Origin: Burhinus oedicnemus
Taxonomy: Eukaryota > Chordata > Aves > Charadriiformes > Burhinidae
Length of the DNA: 64,000 nt
Reading direction: 5' to 3'
Assembly: GCA_008921705.1 (NCBI GenBank)
Contig: VFFE01006623.1
Coordinates: forward strand, 92,344 to 156,343
Part shown: piece after piece, positions 1-12,179 of the stretch
How positions within the stretch are numbered: the stretch's first letter is position 1
Layout of the letters: the number at the start of each line of letters is the position of its first letter
The notes under the pieces: model-generated
The model's database searches: none
Seen by the model: the letters and a program-made list of their open reading frames with translations, nothing else
Told to the model about the DNA's origin: nothing
Made by a program: the position numbers and the translations under genes

Positions 1-2869
1 ACATCCTAGAGCCTTTGAAGTGTTATGGCTGGCCACTTTTTCACAAACTGTATAAATAAATTGCACATGATCCTTTACTTCTGTCACTGAGCATGCACTG
101 ATCTTACCCCAACTCTTGCAGATTCCATAATCACAGCAAGTGAGCAGAACCCTACAGAGAATTATAAAATCTTGGAGCAATAGTATTGAGTTTTCTAAAC
201 AAATATCCTACTGCTGCCACCCCAGAAGGATGTTGCCCTCTGACAGGGCCTGTGAGAGCTGTAAATTCCAAGTAGATGTCTTGAATACCCCAGAGTGCGT
301 AAAATAGCCTATGTTTAGGCAACTCAGTCTGTCCTCACTAGTCTCAGAAAGACACACCAACCGTATTAGAAAACAAATACTAGGATAGTATGTTTTCATC
401 AGTCCTCTTTTGTCAAGTAGCCTTTGGCTGGACAGTTAAAATTTTAATGTCAGGTACCAATACATTTTGCTGTCTGGGAAAGATACACACCAACATACTG
501 CACAGAAAATAGCCCTTCCACCAAGAAATAAGCCTGGTGCTAAAAGAGCTCTTTCTATTCCTGCTATGGAATATCCACCGTATTTGTGTGATTTAAGTAA
601 ATATTCACTAGGCCAAATAAAGAGAAAATTTAGAGATCAACCAGGTATCCGTTCAATCTTTCTTTATGCCAGTGAATATTTCATTAGCTTTACTATGCAT
701 AATGACTCCACAGTAGAGACTGAAGTATGTACAGTTACCAGTGGTCTAGCCCTGGAATGAGTTAAAGCTGAGTCCAACTCCTTTTCCTAATTTGAAAATG
801 GGTTCCCTCAGGAAGTACCAAACTGAAACTGAGATGCTTAGTAAAAATAAATTGGGGGAAAATATGGTCCCAACATAACATTTTTCTGGGACTGCCTTTT
901 GCCCAAGAAGATCTCACTTGGTTTGAATGCTTGTCTCTCACTGCAGAGTAATGGAGATTACACATTCCAATAGGAATTCTCATGTAGCCAACATTAATTA
1001 CCTCTACTTATCAGTTACTGATCTTTGGATGAAGGTATTGGTACTAAATATACCTCTTCATATAGAATTGTATATAAACCAATGTTTAGGCAACTCATTA
1101 ATGTGGGGGGTTTTTGTCAACTTACCTTCTATGATACAATTATTTGTGAAGCCTGTAGCTTTGAGTTAGTCACAAGTGTGCAAAGATGAAAGAAAAGGTC
1201 GACATATTTTCTACCACCTGTCATCATTATCTTCTGTTACTTCTGATAGACTCTAGAGTAAATGCAAACACATGGTATCATTTACACTTATGAAAGTAGA
1301 TTGTCTACGTCAGCTACCTTACTTTGATCTACACCTGGTATCACTCATCACAGGCAAACCGTGTGTAAGTGAGACAGTGTTTAACAGCTCATCTTTAGTA
1401 TGAAAGCATGCTGGTACCACAATAAATTCTCCCTTATTGCATCTTAGTAATGAATTAACATGTATGCTCTTCATACAATCTTGTACTCTGCAGAAAGCAA
1501 ATTAAGCAGAGCTTGCAGTTGTTTTCATCTTTAAAAAAAGACATAGAGTACCATTAAGAGAAAAACACAGTAAATAAAACCCAAATCTAATTTAATGTTG
1601 TCCTTTTAATATCATTATATTATATACATAAGAAAGGCGCTTAAACAAACAAACAAACAAATTCCTCATGGAGAATACCCATCCTAAGATTACCAGTGCT
1701 TCTCTAACAGGCACATCCAAACCAAATTCAAGTCTCTATTGCTGAGCCAGCTTACAGCAGAATCAAATTTAGCTCATTTCACTCGTAACAGTTTGAGCAA
1801 ATGGTTACTATAGTGGGAACACACTACCAAGGACCAAATGAAACATTAACATGATTCACTCCCCTGTGCTGTAAACAATTCTTCTTATAGCTAACATTTT
1901 TGCACTTTTTGCAATAAAATGTAAGAACATCAAACTCCTAAAGATATTGGCAGCTCTGGGACAAGTCTCGTTGTCATTTGTACGCGTTAGCAGTAGTCAA
2001 GTCCTTTGCCATCTATTGGCAGCTTTCCAGAGTCATTGTGGGGCTTGCTACTTCTTTGTCATGCTTAGCCCTAGGAGACACATAGGCTATATTTGCATTA
2101 TCAAGCAGCTACCCAATGGGAGCAGATCCATATAGAGGAGCAGCTGGTGCTAAGGATCCAGTGTTCACAATACATTTCAGGAAATTTTACTTCCGACTTA
2201 CAGCTTTGTGGACTGAGCAGTCAGCTGGGCATGAAGTGTATTAGGTGGCTCCCAAAGTAAATCATCTATTTTAATTTCAGGGGAAAGAAGTCTAACTTGT
2301 GTGTCCAAGATCTTGTTGTGTCACAAATCAAAGCATAGTACCAGATACAGCTGGGAGATTTCCTTCAAACACACATTCCCAATCCAAACTGAAATGTTAA
2401 TATAGACTCATCCGAAAGCTACTCTGACTCTCAGCAGAGGCCTCTCTTCCATTTACAAGCAGGTACAGTTGCAAATCTATAGCTCCCCTCCTCTGCCCTG
2501 GTAACCTTGTTAAGAAAGAGCCAAAAGTAGATCATTTTGCAGCAACTGACTTCATGAGTACTTCTTATAGAGGAGGGACCTTCTCATAGTAAGGCACTAT
2601 CTAGACAATCAAATCCAGTCCCCTGAAGGCAATTACATCACAGATTATTTGTTAATGAACAAAATACTGTTTATGAATTACTTTTTGACCTCTATATTCC
2701 CACTGGAAGGTTGTGGGACTCTTGCACAGTACAGGATAACTTAATTAATTTAGTACCATCACTGTCCACTAATGAAAAGAGCTATGCTTCTGGTTACCTC
2801 ATTATCACTCATTCCCCACATCCCTGCCCATATATACTGACCTACCATGTCCTCCCTTCCTTCCTTTTT
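1..2869. other. AT-rich DNA, no gene recognised
   Basis: No exon, RNA gene or young repeat could be identified. The longest open frame is 97 codons at 467-760 (+). It has no recognisable domain and no convincing start or splice context, so it is treated as chance. A short AAAC run lies at 1643-1661. Confidence 0.6.
1643..1661. repeat. (AAAC)n microsatellite
   Basis: About four and a half tandem AAAC units in AT-rich DNA. It is a simple repeat with no visible link to another element. Confidence 0.85.
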
Positions 2870-3700
2870 CTAGACCTTTGCTAAACAGATTTAGATTTTG
2901 TACACCATGCTCATATACTTGACTTTCAGGCACTCCAGATCATCACAGCAGTTCTTGTTTGCATTTACTGAGGTTAAATTTACCCTCCTTCAGCATGGGT
3001 GACTTGCATGACAGAATTGCTCACAGTATCTGTTAAATTGTTGGCTCCACATTTTGTGAATATTTTCCAAACCTGACTGAAAATATTTAGATTGACATTA
3101 TCTAGGATCGCATTTCCATTTTCACAACCATATGATACATGTTGTTCATAGTCAACCTGTAACCAATTAATGTGAAATGTTCTTTTTCTTTCTCAGTAAA
3201 TTCCAACTGCTCACATTTCCAGGGTAACGCTTAGATTGTTATTAGTACTTCCTAAGAGGCTTATGAATTCCTTACTATTAAATTTCATTCATATTCATTA
3301 GACAAGTTCTCAAGATCATACAATTTCTCTTGACACTCCAGCAAGCTTTCATTGTAGCAGTGTCTCTGAACTTTAAGATATCAGCAAATTTAAACAACAC
3401 ATTGCTTCACTGATTTTAACATCCATCATATTTTGATCTTTAGGGTATTCTGACAGTAATATAATGATCCTGACATCACTATCTATTGTAATCTTGCTTT
3501 TAGCTAGTTATTTCTTATGCATTTCTCTGGTTAAATTAATGATTCTCTATGTCTCTCATAATGAAGTAATAGTCTACTAAAAGTCCAGAAGCATGGGGTC
3601 TACCTTGTTTCTTTCATTCAGAAAATAAGTTCATTAAAGAAAGTTACCAGATTAGTCAGCCACTATGTCTTCTAAAATGATGTCACACCTTATTTCATCA
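2870..3700 (-). mobile_element. Ancient CR1/L3-like LINE relic, RT region
   Basis: Heavily mutated remnant read on the minus strand. Two landmarks of CR1-clade reverse transcriptase can still be read. A K-F-A-D sequence at 3371-3391 corresponds to the catalytic FADD box, with the second D changed to I. An M-K-F-N sequence at about 3276-3288 corresponds to the conserved stretch that follows the FADD box. Around 3635-3665 the text resembles the L-T-N-L-I region upstream of motif A. The order of these landmarks is right for a minus-strand element. No frame is open. The ends are fuzzy and were set by where the resemblance fades. The match is to remembered amniote L3/CR1 consensus text and was not computed. 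Confidence 0.55.
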
Positions 3701-4620
3701 TACTGAGCTGATTCATCATAATCGTCATCATCATAATACCCACATTAGAAATAATAATCAATACTTTCATAGTACCGTGAATTGTTTGAAAGCAATAACA
3801 ATAGGTATTTTAGCATAGAAAAAAGGTGAATGCTTTTTAGATATTGTGGATTTAAAGACAAAAGAAAAGTTAACATAAAGGCAGTGTCAGCACTGGGCAT
3901 GGAACTCATTTCTTTTGAACACCCAGGTTGATGTTGAGTTTTTCGTTCCATAAAGTATACTATGACAAAAAATAATAACATGCACTTTATAAACTTTATG
4001 ATAGCTTATGGAGTGGTTTGATATTAGCATAAATTACAAAAGTGACTGGATATTCTTTCAGTAGAAGATACTGAACCCATACGCTTTTATGGTGCCAGGA
4101 TGAAGATGGAAATAGAACAGAAATTAGTAGAATTCATTGGGTATCATGAATACTTGCTAGCTGGCCTGAAAACACAGTATCTGTCAAAACATTTTTTTTT
4201 TTTATTTGGCACATATTATTAGCAGGGCTTCTGACAGACCGGAGATGTTTACTTCCCTCTTCACCACAAAATTCTAATGTCATCCTACTTCTTTGTCTCT
4301 GAAGATTATCAGGGTGAACTGATACGAATAGTTTTATAATAGCAAGAATGGCAGCTTTTTCTGTTCAACAGGGAACTTAAAAATCTTCTTAGGAGAAGAT
4401 TATTGGGTTTTTTTAAATACAGATACAGCTGCAATTTCACAGTATTCCACTCAGCCATTCCAGCATGGTTTCTTTCTAGGTGTACTACCCAGGGCTCTTA
4501 ACATGCAAGGTTTTAAGATTTCACTCTCCACATTTCAATCCAGCAAAGTATTTTATGATCTCATGTTAAAAATAATCACCATTTTGTAGCATATGGCCAA
4601 GAATTTGGGAAAGATCATTT
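3701..4620. other. AT-rich DNA, no gene recognised
   Basis: Nothing recognisable apart from a T11 run at 4193-4203. A 78-codon frame at 3745-3981 (-) has no recognisable domain. Confidence 0.55.
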
Positions 4621-5137
4621 CACAGAATCATAGAATCATAGAATGGTTTAGGTTGGAAGGGACCTTAAAGATCATCTAGTTCCAACCCTCTTGCCATGGG
4701 CAAGGACACCTCCCACTAGACCTGGTTGCTCAAAGTCCCATCCAACCTGGCCTTGAACACTACCAGGGATGGGGCCCTCACAGCTTCCCTGGGCAACCTG
4801 TTCCAGTGCCTCAACACCCTCAGAGTGAAAAGTTCTTCCTGAGATCAAATCTAAATCCACCCGCTTTCAGTTTGAAACTGTTATCCCTTATCCTATCACT
4901 ACATGCCCTTGTAAATAGTCCCTCTCCAACTTTCTTGTAGGTTCCTTTCAGATACTGGAAGGTCACTACCAGGTCTCCCCAGAGCCTTGCCTTCTCCAGA
5001 CTGAACCACTCCCAACTCTCTCATCTGTCTTCACAGGTGGGGTGCTCCAGCCCTCTGATCATCTTCATGGCCCTCCTCTGGATCTGCTCCAACAGGTCCA
5101 TGTCCTTCTTATGTTTGGGGCTCCAGAGATGGACACA
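4621..5137 (-). mobile_element. CR1 LINE, 5'-truncated 3' fragment
   Basis: The left edge is the reverse complement of a typical avian CR1 tail (repeated CATAGAAT units, then GGTTTAGGTTGGAAGGGACC). Continuing rightward, the sequence matches the 3' UTR and the last part of ORF2, collinear with the copy at 23574-24497. It breaks off at about 5136, inside the stretch that in the 23574 copy continues from ggacaca into the RT domain. The element therefore reads right to left and is about 515 bp long, truncated at its 5' end as most CR1 copies are. The encoded ORF2 remnant is closed by stops and frameshifts. Its 5' end abuts a second CR1 3' end in the opposite orientation, which is unusual. Confidence 0.93.
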
Positions 5138-5248
5138 AGGCCAGGTTGGATGGGACTTTGAGCAACCAGGTCTAGTGGGAGGTGTCCTTGCCCATGGCAA
5201 GAGGGTTGGAACTAGATGATCTTTAAGATCCCTTCCAACCTAAACCAT
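4643..5248. repeat. 113-bp inverted repeat (CR1 foldback) with 380-bp spacer
   Basis: The left arm 4643-4755 and the reverse complement of the right arm 5136-5248 were compared base by base. They differ at one position only (gacctt against gatctt). The arms are the terminal part of CR1 and the spacer is the remainder of the minus-strand copy. Such arms could pair into a long hairpin in single-stranded DNA or RNA. Confidence 0.95.
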
Positions 5249-5260
5249 GATCCTATGATT
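5136..5260 (+). mobile_element. CR1 LINE 3'-end fragment, head-to-head with the preceding copy
   Basis: About 125 bp of CR1 3' UTR in the plus orientation, ending in taaaccatgatcctatgatt, a CR1 tail. It begins directly at the 5' break of the minus-strand copy, so the two 5' breaks touch and the two 3' tails face outward. It is 99 percent identical to the matching part of the neighbouring copy (112 of 113 positions). Confidence 0.9.
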
Positions 5261-8192
5261 TAATTAGTTCTTTGGGATACATATGTAGCTTTCTTTTTTA
5301 GATGTACCGAATCAGGCACCTGAGGTGTTACTGATGCAAAACTAAAATATATCCGGGAGCAATAGTATTTTCCAAAAAGGTATCTGTTATTTTTTATTGA
5401 AATTAACACACACCAATTTCATTGCTCAGAGTGTACTCTTAAATTTGTCTGTTTACTTCAAATATTGATGGGAGTGCATTTCTCCTTTGTGCACACATAT
5501 ATTAACAGGAAGTGAAAGCCCCACCAATGTTCTTGGTACAGTGTGTAAAGCACTTGAAATTCTGTCTTGTGAGTTTAAAAAACGGCGTTTGAAGTGCATA
5601 GTAAGAAGTGCATAGAAAACTCAGTATATTGCATACAAACCCATTTTAAATCAATGGGAAGAAAAAGTATTTTAGAGTTGTCTGTTTCATAGTAAAGAAT
5701 TGTGAAATTTTAGAATAAATACACCCTCTCTATGTGTCATCTTTATTCTTCCTTGGCTAGAAACTGTAGCACAAGTCACAAGCCAGTCCTGAACCAACTT
5801 CAGGTAGAGCAAATTGAAGGAATGGAACAAAAGAATTATTTAAATATAGAAACACCCTCCAGAGATACTCATGATATATTCATTGCCACAGAGATCAATT
5901 AACAGGGAAGTTCAGAAAAGGCCTTGTATTCAGTGATAAGCAGAAGCTACCCGTATCATACTTTCATTAAACATACTGAGAAGAGATTAGCAACTAGAGA
6001 AGAAATTACAAAGCTATCATCTCCATTTAAAGGTAGCTGACTAAAAAGTTTTGGTTGTTTTGTTTGGGTTTTTTTTTCCACAGTATTGACTAAGGAAAAG
6101 ACGGGGAAATAACTGCTGGCACATCCTGGCATCACATGCTTCTCTTGTGAAAGGACCAGAAGAAGGTCAAAATCCAAAGTGCTGTTGCCGTGTCGAACAC
6201 AGTGTGTCCTGACACAGATCAGTAGCCCTATTGGCCCCTAGTCACTCAAGGATCTGAAATGCTTTTATTTACAATATCATCATTGCCACAAGGCCAAACA
6301 TCTCGCTTGTTCAGAGCAAAACTGCACCCACCCCTCTTTAAGTTGACACACAGAACAAGTTCAAGTAAGAATATGAACTCATACATAGTTATCTCATGTG
6401 TCCCATGTTAATTGAATGGAAATAAAACTACAATTTATTTATTTATTCTGATCAATATAACCCTGAATAAATTCGGTGGCGTGGTTGTATCGATGGTTGT
6501 TGATTACTAAAACACATTACTGAGTTTCCAGTAACGTTCTTCCTTTGAGTATGCTCTTCAGGTGTTTTCTTCTCCTATCATGTTTATCCTTGTGTCTGTT
6601 ATTGTCTCTTTTGAGCATAATAAAAGCTGTGTTATTTACAATCCTGGCCTACAGCTGGACTACAGACCTACAGATCCTGACAGAGCTCAGTCAGTCTGTC
6701 CACTCTAGACAAGATATTTGCTTCCTATTAGCCAGAATATATCATTAATATGTCTATTTTTCAAGATTTTATTTTAAAATTTAAAAACAGTTATAAGATA
6801 AGACAAAGGATTTCTAGGAAGATGCAGAGCTCTGCTGAATTTCTACAGTCCTAATAAAAGCTGGTTTTGCAGAACCATAGAATGATTAAATGAGTTGTCG
6901 CATTTTCTTTTGTTTGACTGCTAAGACAAACATTGCAGTCTTATAAATGCAACATCTCTAAATATGTTAGGCTATGTAGCCTTTTCCTGTTTATAAATTT
7001 TATTATTGCCTTATAATGAAAAAAAATATGAAAATGAGGGGAAGAGATGTCATTAAAAGATAATTGTTTTATCTGCAGCTTAATCCCTTGAATATCAGGC
7101 TACAATTTCCCTTCAGGACATGAAATACTTTGAAATGGCACTAATTTGAGTGGAACATCAGGACATTAATCAAACATCCATAATACTACTTTGCTGGGTA
7201 GTCATGACAAGTTTTTAAGGAACTGAGCTGGCAACCTGAATTTCTAAGGCATCTGGAAACACAAATAATCCAGTGGATAGTTATAAATCTACACAAACTG
7301 AGGTGCGGGATCCTCACATGTACATGCATATTTAATTCCAAGGTTAAATGAGTTGTGGAGGATTAAAGCAGTTATCTTTGTAGTTACTATGCTAAAAACA
7401 ATACGCTTGAAGCCTCGACTAGCTATATGCTCTATATTGTTTAATTCAACCGTCAAAATAGAACTGCCCTCAGCATGTATAAAATAACTCACTAAAAGGT
7501 CATCTTTGAATTTATTTTCATATTGCAGGTAATCAAAACAACGTATAGCAGAATTTTGTTGGTAACTGATGGCAGAGCAGATACAGAACAGGATCACTGA
7601 GACGTGATGTTTTGAGTAGTCCTAATGAAATGCCACTAAAGCTACTAACCATTTAGACTGGAAAATAGACTCATGTGGGATCTAATGTTTCACTCATGAT
7701 AAAGCTTGATTTTCTGGCTCAGTAGCTGCCAGCCACGAGTGGTGTTGCACCTACCTAATACAGTGACTGAAACACAGCACATCACTCTGTTCTTCCTCTC
7801 TACTCCTTTTGAATTGTCAGGGTTATAAAGGTGGATGTTTCATGCTCTGTAATTCACAGTGTGCTTTTTTTCTTTCCAATGCAACATTATATTTACATTT
7901 CCAGATTAACATTTGTGGTTTTGAGAGGACAGTAATAATCTTTAAAGTACTCTTTCTCTTGACATATTGTTTCATACTCAACTTCAGATTAGTTGCATAT
8001 TTTTTGCATGTAAACAAACTGAGAGGGAATGAAAATGTTCAATATAAATGTCTACCTGCCTTGTAAGACCCCATGAAGATTCAGAAGACTGAGGATCAGG
8101 GCCCTGATGTAACGTGGCAAGAAACAAGCATATTAGAAAAAAATATCACAGCACTTAAATTCATCAAGATCTTCTTTTGGGGGGATTATATT
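5261..8192. other. AT-rich DNA, no gene recognised
   Basis: Scattered frames of up to 102 codons (7289-7597, -) and 85 codons (7809-8066, +) carry no recognisable domain. A CR1-tail-like string at about 6870-6890 is too short to call. Confidence 0.55.
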
Positions 8193-8355
8193 ATCACAGA
8201 ATATCTGAGTTTGGAAGGGACCTCTGGAGATCTCCTAGTCCAACCCTTTTGCTCAGACCAAGGTCAACTAGAGCAGGTTGCTCAGCAATGTGTCCAATTG
8301 GGTTTTGAATATCTGCAAGGATGGAGACTCCACGGCTTCTCTGGACAACCTATTA
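8193..8355 (-). mobile_element. CR1 LINE 3' fragment (different subfamily)
   Basis: Starts with atcacagaatatctgagttt and runs through ggaagggacctctggagatc, a CR1 3' UTR read on the minus strand. It continues into the coding tail that gives GGTTGCTCAG and CCACGGCTTCTCTGGACAAC on the plus strand. The tail differs from the 4621 and 60274 copies, so this is another CR1 subfamily. It is 5'-truncated at about 8355. Confidence 0.85.
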
Positions 8356-10049
8356 ATTATCATTATTGACCTGTAGTATTATCATGTTTGTCAATCAGCA
8401 GAAGTTTGATCAGATCAAGAAAGCCTCTATAAGTGACAGAAATTCACTCAAACACATCTGCAATACCCCCACATTTAAACTTAAAGCTTGGAAAATGTTT
8501 GAAACATTTACTTTTTTTTTCTTTAATCTTTCTCATCCATTTCACAGTTTAAGACAGATCCAGGAAAAGAAATATAAGCTCCATCAACCACCACCCTCCT
8601 GGCCAAGCAACAGAGTACCAAAAGCAAACAATCTCGTCAACATTACTGGGAGTCTAATCAATTAATTTGAGAATTCCAGTTTGATTTGCTAATCTGGACA
8701 GATCAGATTTACTTCATATTTGCATTCAATAACTGAGATATATACCTGAGTGGAAAATCTATTTTTTCCAAGGTGCGTTTGTGTCAGTTAATGATTTTTT
8801 CATTTTATATTTAACCTTTGAACAACACAAGTTTTCTTCTTTATTAATCACTTTAATAATATTTACATCAAATTGTCAGGAAGATAGTTGCAACATCTTT
8901 CAAAATTAATCATATTATCTAGTTACACAAATCTACTTTCCATAATAAGAAGGAATGGACTGTGCTAGCTGTTGATGAATGAATTAGAGTTTAGACCTGG
9001 AAAAAATCAGAGACATCAATTTTTCATTAAAAATAGCACCTACAACTTAATGTTTACAATAGTTATTATCCTACATGTTCAAATAGATTAATTCTCTCAA
9101 ACAAAAGTAAATTAGCAAGAAATTTTCTTGGAATTTACAGAATTATGCTTACTTCCATGAACTTTTGATCTGTTTCCCATTTATTAAGAAAAGCTTATAA
9201 GCTCCAAACTAGAGCTTCCAAACTAAAACTTGTAAGCTTCCCATCTGTAGCTCTCAGAGTCAGGCCAGAATGAATCACAAGGAGCCAATTACTGCAAAGT
9301 GTTGCCATGCCAGCAGTGGCATTCACTTTTCTTTAATATTTTCACTAACCTTATTTCCCCTGTGAGCAAAATAGCTGCTGCTGTTTGTTCAGACTTGGCG
9401 GCTGTGGTAGGACTAGCTGTCAGACAGCCTGAGCTCCTCGTACTAATTTCAAGCTCTGTTGAGCAGTAGTGTGGTGGCAAGACTATCACTCAGTGTTTAG
9501 GAACAGCCCTGGCAAGGGGTGAAAAAAAACTTAAGGAAATCTATAGATTTTGCTTATCAGAGTAAAAATGCTGGAGTTTATTATAGAAGAATTCACTGTT
9601 ACTTACTTCTTTAAGTAAAAGTGATTAGAACGAATCAGAAGACACCAAACAGCACCAGCTGCCAACATATGCCAACACATGGTATAGGTTCAATTAGGAT
9701 GATTTAGAAATGTTAAGAATATCTGAATGAGAATCATTTATCTTACTGAAACTGTTTATTCTAGAATATCACGGCCAAAGTAGCACTTATCTGAGCAGCA
9801 TAGGTACAGAAAGACAAAGATATGTTTAGAAATAAAGAGATGGGCATGGTGATGTGGAATGTTCCTACCACAGACCAATAGGTCAAAAGCATGTTGTTGT
9901 TGGTTTTTTTCTTCCTTTTATTTTTTATTTTTATAATGGACATAAATTAAATGTGACATTGTTAACCACAGAGGAAGTACACAGACATCCTAAGTAGGCC
10001 CACTTTCAGGCCATTAGCAAATACTGCCATTGGGGAAAAACATTTCCTA
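8356..10049. other. AT-rich DNA, no gene recognised
   Basis: No exon or repeat could be identified. A 99-codon frame at 8366-8665 (+) and a 66-codon frame at 9289-9489 (-) are unsupported. Confidence 0.55.
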
Positions 10050-10844
10050 GCAGGAGGATATCGAGTTCAACAAAGGGAAATGCCAAGCCATGACCCTGGA
10101 GAGGAATAAGCCCATGCACCAGTACATGCTGAGGGGCCAAGCAGCTGAAAGGCAGTTTTGCAGAAAAGGACCTGGGGGTCTAGTTGGACAACAAATTGAA
10201 CATGAGCCAGTGATGTGCCCCCACAGCAAAGTAGGCCAAAAGCATCTGTAGTCCCCTTAGGGGAAAAACGTTGCCAACAGGTTGAGGAAAGTGACCTTTT
10301 CAGTCTACTCAACACTGGTAGGACACAGCTGGAGTGCTGAGTTCAGGTCTCAGCTTCCTAGTACATGAAAGACACGGACAAACGAGCAAGTCCAGTAGAG
10401 GGCCATGAAGGTGATGAAGGGACTGATACAGCTGACATGCAAGGAGAGGCTGAGAGAGCTGGGGCTGTTCAGCCTGGAGAAGAGAGGGCTCAAGGGGATC
10501 TGATCACTGTATATAAATACCTGATGGACATAATGTAAAGAAGACAGAGCCAGATTCCTCTTGCTGGTGCCCCAGAACAGGACAAGAGGCAGCAGGCACA
10601 AGCTGAAAGGAATTTCTGTTTGAACATAACAGCTTTTTTACTGTGAGGGTGACTGGGCACTGGAACAGGTTGCCCAGAGATGTTGTGGAGTCTTGATCCT
10701 TGGACATATTCAAAACCTGACTGGACATGGTGCTGGGCAACCTTCTAGTTGACTGTGCTCTAACCAGGGGGGTGGAATCCCGATCTCCAGAGGATCTCCA
10801 CAGGTCCCTTCCCAGCTCAGCTGTTGTAGGATTCTGCGACTCTG
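10050..10844 (+). mobile_element. CR1 LINE, about 0.8 kb, C-terminal ORF2 plus 3' UTR
   Basis: Plus-strand CR1 fragment beginning at a stretch that encodes E-F-N-K-G-K, the CR1 FNKAKC region. It runs through the RT C-terminal domain (text such as gagctggggctgttcagcct and ggagaagagagggctcaagg) to a tail ending gtaggattctgcgactctg. The frame is interrupted many times. The long minus-strand open frames that cross it (10504-11022 and neighbours) are antisense shadows. The 3' UTR (cccagctcagctgttgtagg) marks a subfamily different from the other copies in the window. Confidence 0.9.
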
Positions 10845-12179
10845 TAAAAGGCTGAAAATATTCAGCAGACAAGATCTGAAGAGAAATATCCTGAACCTCC
10901 TCCAGAACAATCTGGAAAGTGAAGAAGTGAACGATAACAGGAGATGGATCAGGTGGGTAGATAGCTGTGTCTGTGATGACAATAATGAGTGTATGCTGAC
11001 TTAATACAGTGAAGATACCCACAGTCTAGACAGCGTTAAGATGGAAACAATGGTCATGGCCCATATTTGTAGCAGTACATGGGACAGAAGAATAGAGATT
11101 CTGGAGCCAAAATTAAATGAACAAGTGAGAAGTGGAAGACCAAGGCTGGCCAAAGTCATGCACCAGTTTGGACAGATTAAGTTTCTGCTCATATATAAGA
11201 CTGTTGTGTAGGGAAAATGTAATCAAAATGTAATCATGAGAAACTGGAAAAGTCTCATTAAATAGGTGGAATGTCTATTTTATAAAACTGTATTATTTTA
11301 GATGAGCATCATCTAAATGAAAATAGAACCATGATGCTGAAACTTAAAATTTTATGGGGTACTTTTACACTAAGCACTATGGGAAAATCCAGAGCTGCAG
11401 AAGAGCACACAGATCACATTGAAATAAACTCTTTAAGTAAAGAGGAATGATGATCTTATAAAACAATGAGGAATTAAAAAACTAAGTTCATTTTCAGCAA
11501 ATGAAACTCCTTTTAAGGAAGGGATATATAAGGAGACAACCATCCCAAGAGGAAATGGACACATTCACCTATTTAAATGTTTGAAGTGTAAAGTATAAAA
11601 TGGGCAAATTACATTGCCTGATTTTTAGTGAGGATATTAACTTAACAGACTTATGAGCTTGAGGGAAGGAAGCTAATCTTTCAAATATGTCATGCCAGGT
11701 TACAAATTACTGAAGTAGGCCAGACAAAGGTTTTTGCCTATAGCAAATAAAGTAATAAGCCATATGGCTAAAAATAAAAAATTAAAATATTTATATAAAT
11801 GGGAAGAGGATGATATTACAACTTTCATATCATTCTTTGGATACTAACTGTGAATAAGAGACACCAGAGAAGCTGCAAGAGCGATAAACATAGTAAAGAT
11901 GGGAAATTGTAGTTATTTCCAGGAAGATTTGGATAAACACCCAAAAAAGTAGTATCAGATCAAAATTCAGATGACGTAAGGTACTTCGTTAGACTTCAGG
12001 TTCTTCTTGAAACAGATATTCAGAAAGCATACTCTTGTGAATAGACAGTTCTTGTGAGATATACATTGGACTTGTTTCAAAACGTACGTCTCAAAGAGTC
12101 TTTCTAAGTGTGATACACTGCAGTTCAAAACTACAGCAGGATTGAAACACACACACAAAATAAATCACTACAGAGATGT
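10845..12179. other. AT-rich DNA, no gene recognised
   Basis: Purine-rich on the plus strand, like the old CR1 that follows, so part of it may be further, unrecognisable LINE sequence. No landmark motif was found. Confidence 0.4.

Noticed and set aside
467..760. 97-codon plus-strand frame with fairly balanced amino-acid composition
   Set aside because: No known family recognised, no splice or promoter context, and length within chance expectation for a 64-kb window.
4621..5260. Classic twin-priming inversion as the explanation for the CR1 foldback
   Set aside because: Twin priming inverts the 5' part relative to a single 3' end. Here both parts contain the same 3' terminal sequence and both end in CR1 tails.
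6870..6890. CR1-tail-like string agaaccatagaatgatt
   Set aside because: Too short, with no adjoining CR1 3' UTR text on either side.
10504..11022. 172-codon minus-strand frame
   Set aside because: It is antisense to the plus-strand CR1 at 10050-10844 and runs past its end into unrelated DNA.
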